A stretch of DNA of 64,000 nt from Fusobacterium sp. JB019 (GTDB lineage Bacteria > Fusobacteriota > Fusobacteriia > Fusobacteriales > Fusobacteriaceae): positions 117,344-181,343 of the forward strand of contig JAUTCN010000005.1 in assembly GCA_030673965.1 (NCBI GenBank). Direction: 5' to 3'. The position numbers and the translations under genes were made by a program. Positions 55,381-63,988 of this stretch are shown here, in pieces. Under the pieces are notes generated by a model. The model was not told where the DNA came from. It was given only the letters and a program-made list of their open reading frames with translations, and did not search any database. Numbering within the stretch: the stretch's first letter is position 1; each line of letters begins with the position of its first letter.

Positions 55381-56823
55381 TTAATTACAAGTTACTTTAC
55401 TATCTTTTTTTACACCAAATAAATATTTTTCAGTTATGGTAATCACAATAGCATTTATAGCAAAAGCTGGAACTATTTCATATAAATATGCTCCATAACC
55501 AATAGTTTTCCATAAAATAAGAGTTATAGTTCCTATTAACATTCCAGAAAATACACTTCTCCAATTTAAACCTTTTACATAAAGAGTTGCAATAATTGCA
55601 GGACCGAATACTCCTCCGAATCCTCCCCAAGCATAGGAAACCATAGCTAGTATTTTTGTAGATGGATTCATAGCCATTACTGTAGCTATTGCAGATATTA
55701 TTATTATTCCAAATCTTCCAGTCCACATTATTTCTTTTTCAGTTGCATTTTTCTTTATAAATTTATAAAAATCTTCAGATAAAGTAGAAGAAGATACTAA
55801 TAACTGAGAATCAATAGTTGACATTATTGCTGAAAGTATTGCTGCAAGTAATATTCCTCCTACCCAAGGATTAAAAAGTTTTGTAATCATATATATAAAC
55901 ACTCTTTCAGAATCTCCACCTATCTCAGCAATATCCTTAAATACAGCTATACCTGTTATTCCTATTGCCATAGCTCCCATTAATGAAATAATTACCCATA
56001 CCATTGCTATTTTTCTAGCTTGAGCTAATTCTTTTAACCCTTTAACACTCATAAATCTTGATAATATATGTGGCTGTCCAAAATATCCAAGCCCCCAAGC
56101 AAGAGAAGAAATTATTGCTAAAGTTCCTATATTTCCAGATTTAAATACACTTAAAGATATTTCTTTTGCTTGAGCTGCCATTTGTATTTCTGCCATTCCT
56201 CCACCTTTTACATAAGCAAGTCCTGGTACTACTAATATCGCTAAAAACATTAAGCTTCCTTGAAAAAAGTCTGTCCAACAACAAGCTAAATATCCTCCCA
56301 TAAAAGTATAAAAAACTATTGTTCCTACTCCTATCAATACTGCTACTTTATAATCTATTCCTAAAATACTTTCAAATAATTTTCCAGAAGCAACAAGTCC
56401 TGATGCAGAATAAACAGTAAAGAAAAATAATACTATTGCTGCAGAAAATATTCTTATTGTTCCTGTTTTATCTCCTAATTTTTCACTTAAAAAATTAGGT
56501 AATGTCATTGTCTTTGTTTCTTCTGTTTGTACTCTCAATTTAGGAGCTACATATCTCCAATTGAGATAAGTTCCCACAGCAAGACCAACTACAACCCATA
56601 TTTGTGACATTCCAGATGAATAAACAGCCCCAGGTAATCCCATCAATAACCATCCACTCATATCACTTGCCTGAGCCGAAAGAGCTGTTACCCAAGACCC
56701 CATACCTCTTCCACCAATTAAATAATCTTCTGCACTTTCTGTTTTCTTATAAAAATAAATTCCTACTCCTACTAAAAATATTAAATACACTACAAATGTT
56801 ATCATTGTCTCCATTGTCATCAT
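55381..56823 (-). CDS. putP: Sodium/proline symporter
   Basis: A 480-residue inner-membrane transporter of the sodium:solute symporter family, PutP type, with about thirteen membrane segments. It has YLIGGRGMGSWVTALSAQASDMSGWLLMGLPG near the N-terminus (sodium and proline site region) and SAIMSTIDSQLLVSSSTLSED in the middle. It imports proline with sodium. GGAGG is 7 nt before two adjacent ATGs. A long structured leader with a terminator precedes it. Confidence 0.92.
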   Translation of the reverse strand: MMTMETMITFVVYLIFLVGVGIYFYKKTESAEDYLIGGRGMGSWVTALSAQASDMSGWLLMGLPGAVYSSGMSQIWVVVGLAVGTYLNWRYVAPKLRVQTEETKTMTLPNFLSEKLGDKTGTIRIFSAAIVLFFFTVYSASGLVASGKLFESILGIDYKVAVLIGVGTIVFYTFMGGYLACCWTDFFQGSLMFLAILVVPGLAYVKGGGMAEIQMAAQAKEISLSVFKSGNIGTLAIISSLAWGLGYFGQPHILSRFMSVKGLKELAQARKIAMVWVIISLMGAMAIGITGIAVFKDIAEIGGDSERVFIYMITKLFNPWVGGILLAAILSAIMSTIDSQLLVSSSTLSEDFYKFIKKNATEKEIMWTGRFGIIIISAIATVMAMNPSTKILAMVSYAWGGFGGVFGPAIIATLYVKGLNWRSVFSGMLIGTITLILWKTIGYGAYLYEIVPAFAINAIVITITEKYLFGVKKDSKVTCN

Positions 56824-56871
56824 TTCTTTTCCTCCGTCCTTTTATTAAACTCACAATAAATTTTAATTTCT

Positions 56872-56916
56872 TTACCTACTTATTTGTAAGCTCCCGGGGA
56901 CTTTAATTAATTTCAT
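56872..56916 (-). CDS. Possible 14-residue leader peptide of putP
   Basis: A small frame encoding MKLIKVPGSLQISR. It has a good ribosome site (AAGGAG, 7 nt before the ATG) between the putP leader terminator and putP. Its middle, CCCCGGGAG, is GC-rich against the surroundings. It may be a translated leader that couples to putP or responds to translation speed. It could also be chance; the ribosome site is the only support. Confidence 0.35.
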   Translation of the reverse strand: MKLIKVPGSLQISR

Positions 56917-56953
56917 AATTCAACTCCTTTATATTAATATTTTTTAAACTTAA

Positions 56954-57231
56954 ATAAAAAAACCATTTAATGCATCTAAATGCAGTTAAATGGCTTTATC
57001 ATATAAAGAAAGACTTTCTTTAGTTTAGCTCAATTCCACATTAGATACAAATCCAAATTTTCAGCTTAAAATGGATTTATACCTATGATTTAAAATCATA
57101 CACACAAATCCTAATTATGGAACCATGGGGTTTTGGAATTCTACTGCTATCACTAATTTTTTCACGAGTCTCTCCTTCTAATCTAAAATTTAATTTACAT
57201 TTATTGTACATATTTTTCAACTAAAAGTCAA
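56954..57231 (-). ncRNA. Structured putP leader with terminator, candidate riboswitch
   Basis: A promoter TTGACT (57226-57231), 17 bp, TACAAT (57203-57208) starts a leader of about 240 nt, ending in an intrinsic terminator (stem 56963-56975 with 56980-56993, U-run from 56956-56962). Inside, 57134-57140 pairs with 57032-57038 to close a multi-helix domain containing 57111-57115 with 57040-57044, and a hairpin at 57084-57100. The strand at 57073-57078 can pair with either 57106-57111 or 57049-57054, a mutually exclusive choice typical of a switch. I find no consensus of T-box, glycine, lysine, SAM, TPP, FMN or cobalamin elements. The gap 56824-57323 otherwise holds only the leader peptide and the promoter side of the next gene. 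Confidence 0.6.
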
Positions 57232-57323
57232 TATTTTTTTATTTTTGAATTTTATAACTGGACTATATACAGAATAAAGACTATAATATGGACATGAATT
57301 AAAATAACTATTGGAGGATTAAA

Positions 57324-57674
57324 ATGGAAAAAATAATTATAAAGTGTCCTAAATGTAAGAAAAAAATGAGGGTTAGAAATCAAGTAGCAAAATATAAATG
57401 CCCAAGTTGTTCTCATATATATAAACTAAATAAGTTCAAGATTATTTTATTAAATATTAAAGGATTTTTTATTGGTTTTATAGATACTATCGTAGGAATT
57501 AAATCTAGTATTATTTATAAATTTAAATCTATGGTTTCAACTTATAAATATATGAATAAAGTTAGAAAAAATATGAAAGCTGATCCAAACTGGTCTAATT
57601 ATCATAGAGAACAAAAAGAAATGAAAAATGCAAATAAACGTTCTTTCAAAGATATCTTTAAAAGAAAAAAATAA
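57324..57674 (+). CDS. Zinc-ribbon membrane-associated protein
   Basis: A 116-residue protein with an N-terminal zinc ribbon (C9-PKC12 and C28-PSC31), one hydrophobic segment (about 44-62: IILLNIKGFFIGFIDTIVGI) and a strongly basic, lysine-rich C-terminal half. Function is unknown. It has an AGGAGG-type site (TTGGAGGATTAAA) before the ATG and appears monocistronic; the methionine operon promoter begins just past its stop. Confidence 0.7.
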   Translation: MEKIIIKCPKCKKKMRVRNQVAKYKCPSCSHIYKLNKFKIILLNIKGFFIGFIDTIVGIKSSIIYKFKSMVSTYKYMNKVRKNMKADPNWSNYHREQKEMKNANKRSFKDIFKRKK

Positions 57675-57682
57675 AAAAACAT

Positions 57683-57874
57683 TTGACAAAATAAGAAAAT
57701 TAGTATATTATTATTTCAAATAAATATCCATCAAGAGAAACTGAGGGACTGGCCCTTTGAAGTTTCAGCAACCTGCTTGTATAGTGTGGTGCTAATTCCA
57801 GACAGATGGCGATGACCCAAAATCGTTGAACCAAATCTCTAAAACTTGATGTATATAGTTTTAGAGATTTTTTT
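57683..57874 (+). ncRNA. SAM-I riboswitch (S-box) with terminator
   Basis: The promoter TTGACA (57683-57688), 17 bp, TATTAT (57706-57711) is followed by an S-box aptamer (57728-57809). P1 is CCATC/GATGG, with AAGAGAAACTGAGGGACTGG, GCAACC and GGTGCTAATTCCAG elements in order. A terminator with a 14-bp stem (57833-57846 with 57857-57870) and T-run follows. Bound SAM should end transcription before metN. Confidence 0.95.
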
Positions 57875-57906
57875 ATATATTTTGCAACAAAAGAAAGGAG
57901 CACTAC

Positions 57907-58914
57907 ATGATACGTATACAAAACATTAATAAAACTTATCCCAATAATTTCGCTGCTGTTAAAAATGTTAATTTACACATTAAAAAAGGAGACATATTTG
58001 GTGTTATTGGTTTAAGTGGAGCTGGAAAATCATCTTTAATTAGACTTTTAAATAGATTAGAAGAGCCTACAAGCGGTGAAATAATTATTGATGGAACTAA
58101 TATAACTTCTTTAAATAAAAAAGAACTTCTTGAAAAAAGAAAAAAAATTGGAATGATTTTTCAACATTTTAATCTTTTATCTTCTAGAACTGTTGAAGAA
58201 AATGTCGCTTTTTCTTTAGAAATAGCTAAATGGGAAAAATCTAAAATCAAATCAAGAGTTAGTGAACTATTAGAACTTGTTGAACTTTCTGACAAAAGTA
58301 AGTCTTACCCCAGTCAACTTAGTGGTGGACAAAAACAAAGAGTAGCTATAGCTAGGGCTCTTGCTAACAATCCTGAAATACTATTATCAGATGAAGCAAC
58401 TTCTGCTTTAGACCCTAAAACAACTAAATCAATTCTACAGTTAATAAGAAATATCCAAAATAAACTAGGTCTTACTGTAGTTATGATTACTCACCAAATG
58501 GAGGTTATAAGAGATATCTGTAATAAAGTTGCTGTAATGTCTCATGGAGAAATAGTAGAAACTGGGGGAGTTCATCATATATTTTCAAATCCTAAGACTG
58601 AAACTACAAAAGAACTTATATCTTATCTTCCAAATAATGAAGAGTCTACTGCTGATTTAATGAAAACTAAAGGAAAAATGTTAATTAAATTAAATTTTCT
58701 TGGATCTATTTCAAAAGATCCTATTATTTCAAGAGCAATTAAAAAATTTAATGTGGATTTTAGTATAATAGGCGGATCAATTGAAAGTCTTTCTACAATG
58801 AGAGTTGGTCATTTATATGTAGAACTTTCTGGAGATTTTGAAGAACAAAAATTAATTATTCCTTGGTTAACAGAAGAAGGAGTTATTGTGGAGGTGATAT
58901 ATAATGGTCTTTAA
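57907..58914 (+). CDS. metN: Methionine ABC transporter ATP-binding protein
   Basis: A 335-residue ABC ATPase. Walker A is GLSGAGKSS (about 38-46), the signature [15 protein letters not shown], and Walker [16 protein letters not shown]-terminal NIL regulatory domain (about 255-335) binds methionine for transinhibition. It is the first gene behind the SAM riboswitch. Its end overlaps metI by 11 nt. Confidence 0.96.
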   Translation: MIRIQNINKTYPNNFAAVKNVNLHIKKGDIFGVIGLSGAGKSSLIRLLNRLEEPTSGEIIIDGTNITSLNKKELLEKRKKIGMIFQHFNLLSSRTVEENVAFSLEIAKWEKSKIKSRVSELLELVELSDKSKSYPSQLSGGQKQRVAIARALANNPEILLSDEATSALDPKTTKSILQLIRNIQNKLGLTVVMITHQMEVIRDICNKVAVMSHGEIVETGGVHHIFSNPKTETTKELISYLPNNEESTADLMKTKGKMLIKLNFLGSISKDPIISRAIKKFNVDFSIIGGSIESLSTMRVGHLYVELSGDFEEQKLIIPWLTEEGVIVEVIYNGL

Positions 58915-59551
58915 TATGATTTTTAATTCTACATTAGAAACTTTATATATGGTTTTATTTTCAACTTTATTTTCTTTAGTTATTGGTTTTCCTATTGGTA
59001 TCTTACTTGTTATAACAAAGGAAGGAAATATCTGGGAAAAACAAAAATTAAATCAAATTTTAGAATTTATTATTAATACTCTTAGATCTTTTCCATTTAT
59101 TATTCTTATGATTTGTTTATTTCCACTATCTAGAATAATTGTAGGAACAACCATTGGAGTTAATGCTGCTATAGTACCTCTTTCAATATCTGCTGCACCT
59201 TTTGTAGCTAGAATAGTTGAAGGTGCTCTAAATGAAATTGATAAAGGTTTAATTGAAGCTAGTTCTAGTATGGGAGCTAATAATTTAACTATAATCTTTA
59301 AAGTAATGATACCTGAAACACTTCCTCATCTTATACACGGAATTACTGTAACTATAATCAGTCTTATTGGATACTCTGCAATGGCTGGAACTATAGGTGC
59401 TGGAGGTCTTGGAGACTTAGCTATTAGATTTGGATATCAAAGATTCAAGGTTGACATTATGATTTATGCTGTTATTGTTATAATAATTTTGGTTCAATTA
59501 ATACAAAGTTTAGGTAACTATCTTGTTTATAGAACAAAGAAAAATAGATAA
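58904..59551 (+). CDS. metI: Methionine ABC transporter permease
   Basis: A 215-residue permease with five membrane segments. The EAA loop is [22 protein letters not shown] (about 106-127), and [25 protein letters not shown] follows, as in MetI. GGAGGTG lies just before the ATG inside metN. It forms the membrane pore of MetNIQ. Confidence 0.96.
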   Translation: MVFNMIFNSTLETLYMVLFSTLFSLVIGFPIGILLVITKEGNIWEKQKLNQILEFIINTLRSFPFIILMICLFPLSRIIVGTTIGVNAAIVPLSISAAPFVARIVEGALNEIDKGLIEASSSMGANNLTIIFKVMIPETLPHLIHGITVTIISLIGYSAMAGTIGAGGLGDLAIRFGYQRFKVDIMIYAVIVIIILVQLIQSLGNYLVYRTKKNR

Positions 59552-59580
59552 TTAAATATATATAAAGGAGAGGATTTATT

Positions 59581-60372
59581 ATGAAAAAAACATTTAAAAC
59601 ATTATTATTAACAGGTATCAACTTATTACTTTTAAGCCAATTAGCTTTTGGAAATACCATATTAAAAGTTGGAGCTACCCCTGTACCACATGCTGAAATA
59701 TTACAAGCAATTAAACCTGATTTAGCTAAAGAAGGAATCGATCTTAAAATAGTTGAATTCACTGATTATGTTACTCCTAATTTAGCTCTTGCAGATAAAG
59801 ATTTAGATGCTAACTTTTTTCAACATGTTCCTTATTTAGAAAAATTTAAAAAGGAAAGAAACTTAAAACTTACATCAGCTGGAAATGTTCACGTAGAACC
59901 TCTTGGACTTTATTCTAAGAAACATAAATCTTTAGACGAACTTAATAAAAAAGACACTATTGCTATACCTAATGATCCATCTAATGGAGGAAGAGCATTA
60001 ATCCTTTTACATAACAAGGGAATTATTACTTTAGCTGATCCTACTAATCTTTACGCTACTGAATTTAATATTGCTAAAAACCCTAAAAAATTAAGATTTA
60101 AATCTTTAGAAGCTGCCCAACTTCCTCGTGTTTTAGATGATGTTGACTTTGCTGTTATAAATACTAATTTTGTTATTGAAACTGGTTTATCCCCTGAGAA
60201 AGATGCTTTATTACTTGAAGGAAAAGATTCTCCATATGCTAATATTGTTGCTGTTAGAAATGATGATTTAAACAAACCTGAAATAAAAAAATTAATGGCT
60301 GCTTTACAAAGTGAAAAAGTTAAAAAATTTATTGAGAAAAAATATAATGGTGCTGTTGTTACTGCATTCTAA
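59581..60372 (+). CDS. metQ: Methionine-binding protein MetQ, copy 1
   Basis: A 263-residue NlpA/MetQ-family binding protein. The signal peptide ends LSQLAFG-N with no lipobox cysteine, so it appears to be a free periplasmic protein rather than the usual lipoprotein. The mature part starts TILKVGATPVPHAEILQ and includes DLDANFFQHVPYLEKF and IPNDPSNGGRALILL. It is paralogous to the next gene, and 136 bp (59917-60052) are identical between them. Confidence 0.93.
   Translation: MKKTFKTLLLTGINLLLLSQLAFGNTILKVGATPVPHAEILQAIKPDLAKEGIDLKIVEFTDYVTPNLALADKDLDANFFQHVPYLEKFKKERNLKLTSAGNVHVEPLGLYSKKHKSLDELNKKDTIAIPNDPSNGGRALILLHNKGIITLADPTNLYATEFNIAKNPKKLRFKSLEAAQLPRVLDDVDFAVINTNFVIETGLSPEKDALLLEGKDSPYANIVAVRNDDLNKPEIKKLMAALQSEKVKKFIEKKYNGAVVTAF
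59917..60052 (+). repeat. 136-bp identical tract shared by the metQ copies
   Basis: Bases 59917-60052 equal 60714-60849 without a mismatch, while the genes differ freely, including at silent sites, on both sides. This is the pattern of recent gene conversion. It encodes KKHKSLDEL through the NDPSNGGRA region to DPTNL. Confidence 0.9.
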
Positions 60373-60389
60373 GATAGGAGGAACTTTTT

Positions 60390-61169
60390 ATGAAAAAAAT
60401 ATTATCACTACTAATATTAACTATTCTTAGTTCTCAGCTTTTATTTGCAAATATTGTCTTAAAAGTAGGAGCTAGTCCTGTACCACATGCTGAGGTATTA
60501 GAAAATATTAAACCTTTACTTAAAGAAAAAGGAATTGATCTTAAAATAGTTGAGTTTAATGAATATGTTACTCCTAATCTTGCTCTTGCTAATAAAGATC
60601 TAGATGCTAATTTTTTCCAACATATACCTTATTTAGAAAAATTTAAAAGAGAAAGAAATTTAAAACTTTCTCAAGTTGGAGATGTTTTAATCGGTCCAAT
60701 AGCTCTTTATTCCAAGAAACATAAATCTTTAGACGAACTTAATAAAAAAGACACTATTGCTATACCTAATGATCCATCTAATGGAGGAAGAGCATTAATC
60801 CTTTTACATAACAAGGGAATTATTACTTTAGCTGATCCTACTAATCTTTTTGCCACAGAATTTGATATTATTAAAAACCCTAAAAAATTAAAATTTAAAT
60901 CTTTAGAAGCACCTCAACTTCCTCGTGTTTTAGATGACGTTGACTTTGCTGTTATAAATAGCAATTATGCTATTCAAGGAGGCTTATCTCCAGTTAAAGA
61001 TGCACTGCTTAGAGAAGATAAAAATTCTCCTTATGTTAATGTTGTTGCTGTTAGACAAGGAGATGAACAAAATGAAACTGTTTTAGAATTAGTTAACGCT
61101 CTTAGAAGTCAAAAATCAAAAGATTTCATTCTAAAAAAATATCAAGGATCTATAATTCCAACTTTTTAA
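60390..61169 (+). CDS. metQ: Methionine-binding protein MetQ, copy 2
   Basis: A 259-residue second binding protein, 17 nt after copy 1 and with the same layout. Its signal peptide ends SSQLLFA-N, again without a lipobox cysteine. It differs from copy 1 mainly at the N-terminal lobe and the C-terminus, so ligand preference may differ (for example L- versus D-methionine or peptides). It shares the conserved 136-bp tract at 60714-60849. A strong terminator follows. Confidence 0.92.
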   Translation: MKKILSLLILTILSSQLLFANIVLKVGASPVPHAEVLENIKPLLKEKGIDLKIVEFNEYVTPNLALANKDLDANFFQHIPYLEKFKRERNLKLSQVGDVLIGPIALYSKKHKSLDELNKKDTIAIPNDPSNGGRALILLHNKGIITLADPTNLFATEFDIIKNPKKLKFKSLEAPQLPRVLDDVDFAVINSNYAIQGGLSPVKDALLREDKNSPYVNVVAVRQGDEQNETVLELVNALRSQKSKDFILKKYQGSIIPTF

Positions 61170-61177
61170 AACAAATT

Positions 61178-61213
61178 AAAAGACCTTAACTTTAAAAAGT
61201 TAAGGTCTTTTTT
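61178..61213. terminator. Bidirectional terminator
   Basis: Stem AGACCTTAACTTT (61181-61193) with its complement (61196-61208), flanked by an A-run and a T-run. It separates metNIQQ from the converging pab operon. Confidence 0.85.
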
Positions 61214-61932
61214 AATTCATTTGTAAATTGCATCTTATAATTTAAGTTGTTTATTTTACTAATAGGCATTATCCCCATAAGAGAATTAGTTATAAATATT
61301 TCATCTCCAGTTAATAAAAATTCTTTATCCATATTTTCTTCGTAAACTTCTATCCCTAATTTTTTGAGAGAATCAATTATTTTTTGTCTAATAATTCCGT
61401 TTAAAATCCCACTTTCTAATTTTGGAGTATATATTTTTTTATTTTTCACTACAAATATATTGCTTGTAGAGCATTCTCCTATTTGACCTTTTGTATTTAA
61501 AAATATAACTTCATTATATCCATTTTCTTTAACTCTCTTTAACTCTCTAAGATTTTCTAAATAATTCAAGGTTTTATGATATACTATTTTAGAAGTTTCA
61601 TTTTTCAATATATCAGAAAAAGTTAATTTAAATCCATCCTTATACATCTTTTGGGTATAGTTTATTTCTCGTATAGAAAAAATCATACTGCTCATATTAT
61701 TATCTTTTAAAACACTTACTCTTAAAGCAAAATTTTCATTAGGAAATTTATTTATTTCTTTTCTTATTTTTTCCTGAAATTCTTCAAAATCTATATACAG
61801 ATTTATATCTAATTCCTTACTGGAATTCTTCATCCTATCAAAATGTTCCAACAAATAAATAGGTTCATTATTTATAACTTTTATAGTTTCAAATAGTCCA
61901 TATCCATATAATAAACCTTCATTAATTTTCAT
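61192..61932 (-). CDS. pabC: Class IV aminotransferase, probable aminodeoxychorismate lyase
   Basis: A 246-residue PLP enzyme of fold type IV. The PLP lysine is in VYHKTLNYLENL (about residue 125), and the GECSTSNIFVVKNKKIYTPKLESGILNGI segment is typical. In pabA-pabB-pabC order it should split 4-amino-4-deoxychorismate into 4-aminobenzoate and pyruvate. D-amino-acid or branched-chain aminotransferases share the fold, but the operon favours PabC. The ATG overlaps the end of pabB with GGAGGGG just before it. Confidence 0.85.
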   Translation of the reverse strand: MKINEGLLYGYGLFETIKVINNEPIYLLEHFDRMKNSSKELDINLYIDFEEFQEKIRKEINKFPNENFALRVSVLKDNNMSSMIFSIREINYTQKMYKDGFKLTFSDILKNETSKIVYHKTLNYLENLRELKRVKENGYNEVIFLNTKGQIGECSTSNIFVVKNKKIYTPKLESGILNGIIRQKIIDSLKKLGIEVYEENMDKEFLLTGDEIFITNSLMGIMPISKINNLNYKMQFTNELKKTLTF

Positions 61933-63298
61933 TATTTCCCCTCCAAATTAATGCTTCTTTAAGTGCTTTTCCTTTTAAAAGACTTTCTTCATATTCTAAT
62001 TCACTATCAGAATCCCAAATTATTCCTCCCCCTACTTGATAATAAGCTTTAGATTTCTTACATAATATACTTCTTATGGCTATATTAAAATCCATATTTT
62101 TATTAAAACTTATATAACCTATATTCCCAGTATATATATTTCTTGTTTTTTCTTCTAGTTCACCTATAAGTTTCATAGCACTTATCTTGGGAGCTCCTGT
62201 AATAGATCCTCCTGGAAAAGTTCCCTTGATAATTTCTTTAATAGAAAAACCTGACCTTAATTTTCCTGAAACATTCGCAACTTGCTGAAAAACTGTAGCA
62301 TATTCTTCTATATGAAAAAGTTCTTCAACTTTTACACTTCCACTTTCACAAATTTTTCCTATATCATTTCTTTCTAAATCTATAATCATTAATAATTCAG
62401 CTTGATCTTTTTCACTATTTTCAAGAATTTTTCTATTTTTTATATCTTCTGTTTTATTTTGTCCTCTAGCAATAGTTCCTTTTATAGGCCTTGTATCTAT
62501 ATTATCTCCCCTAACTCTGACAAATCTTTCTGGAGAAGATGATACTATCTGATAATCTTTATAATCTAAATAAGCAGCAAATGGAGATTTATTTGTTTTA
62601 GAAAGCCTATTATACAAAGTAAATGGAGACTTATTTAAATTACAGTTAAATCTTTGAGTAAAGTTTATTTGATAAACATTTCCATTTTCTATATTGTTTT
62701 TCACACATGAAATAGCATCTAGATACTTATCTTTTGATATTTCATTTTGTATTTTTACATCTGTATTATAAAAACTATCCTTTATTTCAGAAGGATTTAA
62801 TATTTTATCTTCTATCTTTTTAATTCTTTCCTCAACATTTTCTAAAAATTCATGAGAAATTAAATAGATTTTTTCTTCTTTATTATCTATTAAAATAACT
62901 TCATTATAATAACTAAAATACATATCATAAATATTTAAATCATCCTCTTGATTAATATCTAATTTTTCAACTTCACCATAAAAATCATATGCAAAATATC
63001 CAATTGCTCCACCGATAAATGGCATTTTTTTCCCCTCTTCTATCTTATATTTTTCCATATATTCTACCAAAGTATCTAATGGGCCTTTCTTTTCAATTTG
63101 CCATTTTTTATCTTTATATATTTCAACTTTAGTCCCTTTACTTCTAATTCTAAAAAATGGATTACTTGCTATTATTGAATATCTTCCTAAATTTTTATCT
63201 AATTTTTGACTCTCTAAAAGAACCGGAAGCTCATCTTGTAAAAAATTATTAAAAATTTCTTTGACATCACTTTTTAATTTATATTCTCTTATATTCAA
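61922..63298 (-). CDS. pabB: Aminodeoxychorismate synthase component I
   Basis: About 458 residues of the chorismate-binding family. It has YQINFTQRFNCNL, PFAAYLDY, SSPERFVR, the TRPIKGTIARG motif, LMIDLERNDIGKICESGSV and the C-terminal TFPGGSITGAPK and YTGNIGYIS. The IKGTI lysine motif is the PabB form, where anthranilate synthase has another residue. With PabA it makes aminodeoxychorismate from chorismate and glutamine. The frame opens at a TTG at 63316, but that codon is part of the AGGGGG ribosome site. A TTG at 63298, 9 nt after that site and 4 nt after the pabA stop, is the likelier start. Confidence 0.88.
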   Translation of the reverse strand: MNIREYKLKSDVKEIFNNFLQDELPVLLESQKLDKNLGRYSIIASNPFFRIRSKGTKVEIYKDKKWQIEKKGPLDTLVEYMEKYKIEEGKKMPFIGGAIGYFAYDFYGEVEKLDINQEDDLNIYDMYFSYYNEVILIDNKEEKIYLISHEFLENVEERIKKIEDKILNPSEIKDSFYNTDVKIQNEISKDKYLDAISCVKNNIENGNVYQINFTQRFNCNLNKSPFTLYNRLSKTNKSPFAAYLDYKDYQIVSSSPERFVRVRGDNIDTRPIKGTIARGQNKTEDIKNRKILENSEKDQAELLMIIDLERNDIGKICESGSVKVEELFHIEEYATVFQQVANVSGKLRSGFSIKEIIKGTFPGGSITGAPKISAMKLIGELEEKTRNIYTGNIGYISFNKNMDFNIAIRSILCKKSKAYYQVGGGIIWDSDSELEYEESLLKGKALKEALIWRGNNEN

Positions 63299-63302
63299 AA
63301 TA

Positions 63303-63869
63303 TTATTCCCCCTCAAAAAAATTATTTAACATTTCTAATCCATATTCTGTTAGCAAAGCTTCTGGATGAAATTGAATTCCTTCTATTAAATATTTTTTAT
63401 GCTTTATTCCCATAATGACATTATCTTCTGTTTTCGCTGTTATTATAAAATCCTTTGGTAAGGAAGATTCTTCAACTACTAAAGAATGGTATCTAGTTAC
63501 ATTTAGAGGAGATTTTAAATGTTTAAAAACTCCCAATCCATCATGATTAACTTTAGAAATTTTTCCATGAACTGGCTCTTTTCCTTTTACTATTTTTCCT
63601 CCAAATGCTTCTGCTATTGACTGATGCCCTAAACAAATACCTATAATCGGAATTTTTCCTTTAAATTTATTAATTACTTTTAAAGTTATTCCTGCTGATT
63701 TGGGATTCCCTGGACCTGGAGATAACAGTATCCCTTCAGGATTTAGATTTTGTATTTCTTCTAAACTTATTTCATCATTTCTTTTTACCATTATCTGTTT
63801 ATTTAATATCTCCAAATACTGAACTAAATTATATGTAAATGAATCATAATTATCTATTATTAATATCAT
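63303..63869 (-). CDS. pabA: Aminodeoxychorismate synthase glutaminase component
   Basis: A 188-residue class I glutamine amidotransferase. The nucleophile cysteine is in GICLGHQSIAEAFGG (about residue 79), the oxyanion PGPGNP lies earlier, and the His-Glu pair is in QFHPEALLTEYG. It supplies ammonia to PabB. TrpG is the close alternative, but pabB and pabC follow directly. AAGGAGAGG precedes the ATG. It is the first gene of the operon. Confidence 0.9.
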   Translation of the reverse strand: MILIIDNYDSFTYNLVQYLEILNKQIMVKRNDEISLEEIQNLNPEGILLSPGPGNPKSAGITLKVINKFKGKIPIIGICLGHQSIAEAFGGKIVKGKEPVHGKISKVNHDGLGVFKHLKSPLNVTRYHSLVVEESSLPKDFIITAKTEDNVIMGIKHKKYLIEGIQFHPEALLTEYGLEMLNNFFEGE

Positions 63870-63900
63870 ATATCCTCTCCTTACTAAATCACATTAGTAA

Positions 63901-63929
63901 TAGTTTATCATAAACTAAATTTATTTCAA
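63901..63929 (-). promoter_or_regulatory. pabABC promoter with inverted repeat
   Basis: On the minus strand TTGAAA (63924-63929), a 16-bp spacer and TAAACT (63902-63907). TAGTTTAT-C-ATAAACTA (63901-63917) is a perfect inverted repeat covering the -10 box, a candidate operator. Confidence 0.5.
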
Positions 63930-63958
63930 TAAAAGTTTTTATTCTATTTATTTTTCAT

Positions 63959-63988
63959 TTGGACTTTTCTTTTTAAATACTATATAAT
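63959..63988 (+). promoter_or_regulatory. Promoter facing out of the window
   Basis: TTGGAC (63959-63964), an 18-bp spacer and TATAAT (63983-63988), reading rightwards. It would drive a gene beyond the window edge, divergent from pabA. Confidence 0.5.

Noticed and set aside
56954-57231. T-box or glycine riboswitch before putP
   Set aside because: No AGGGTGGNACCGCG T-box sequence and no second-half glycine aptamer element could be found; only a short GGAGAGAC stretch resembles the latter.
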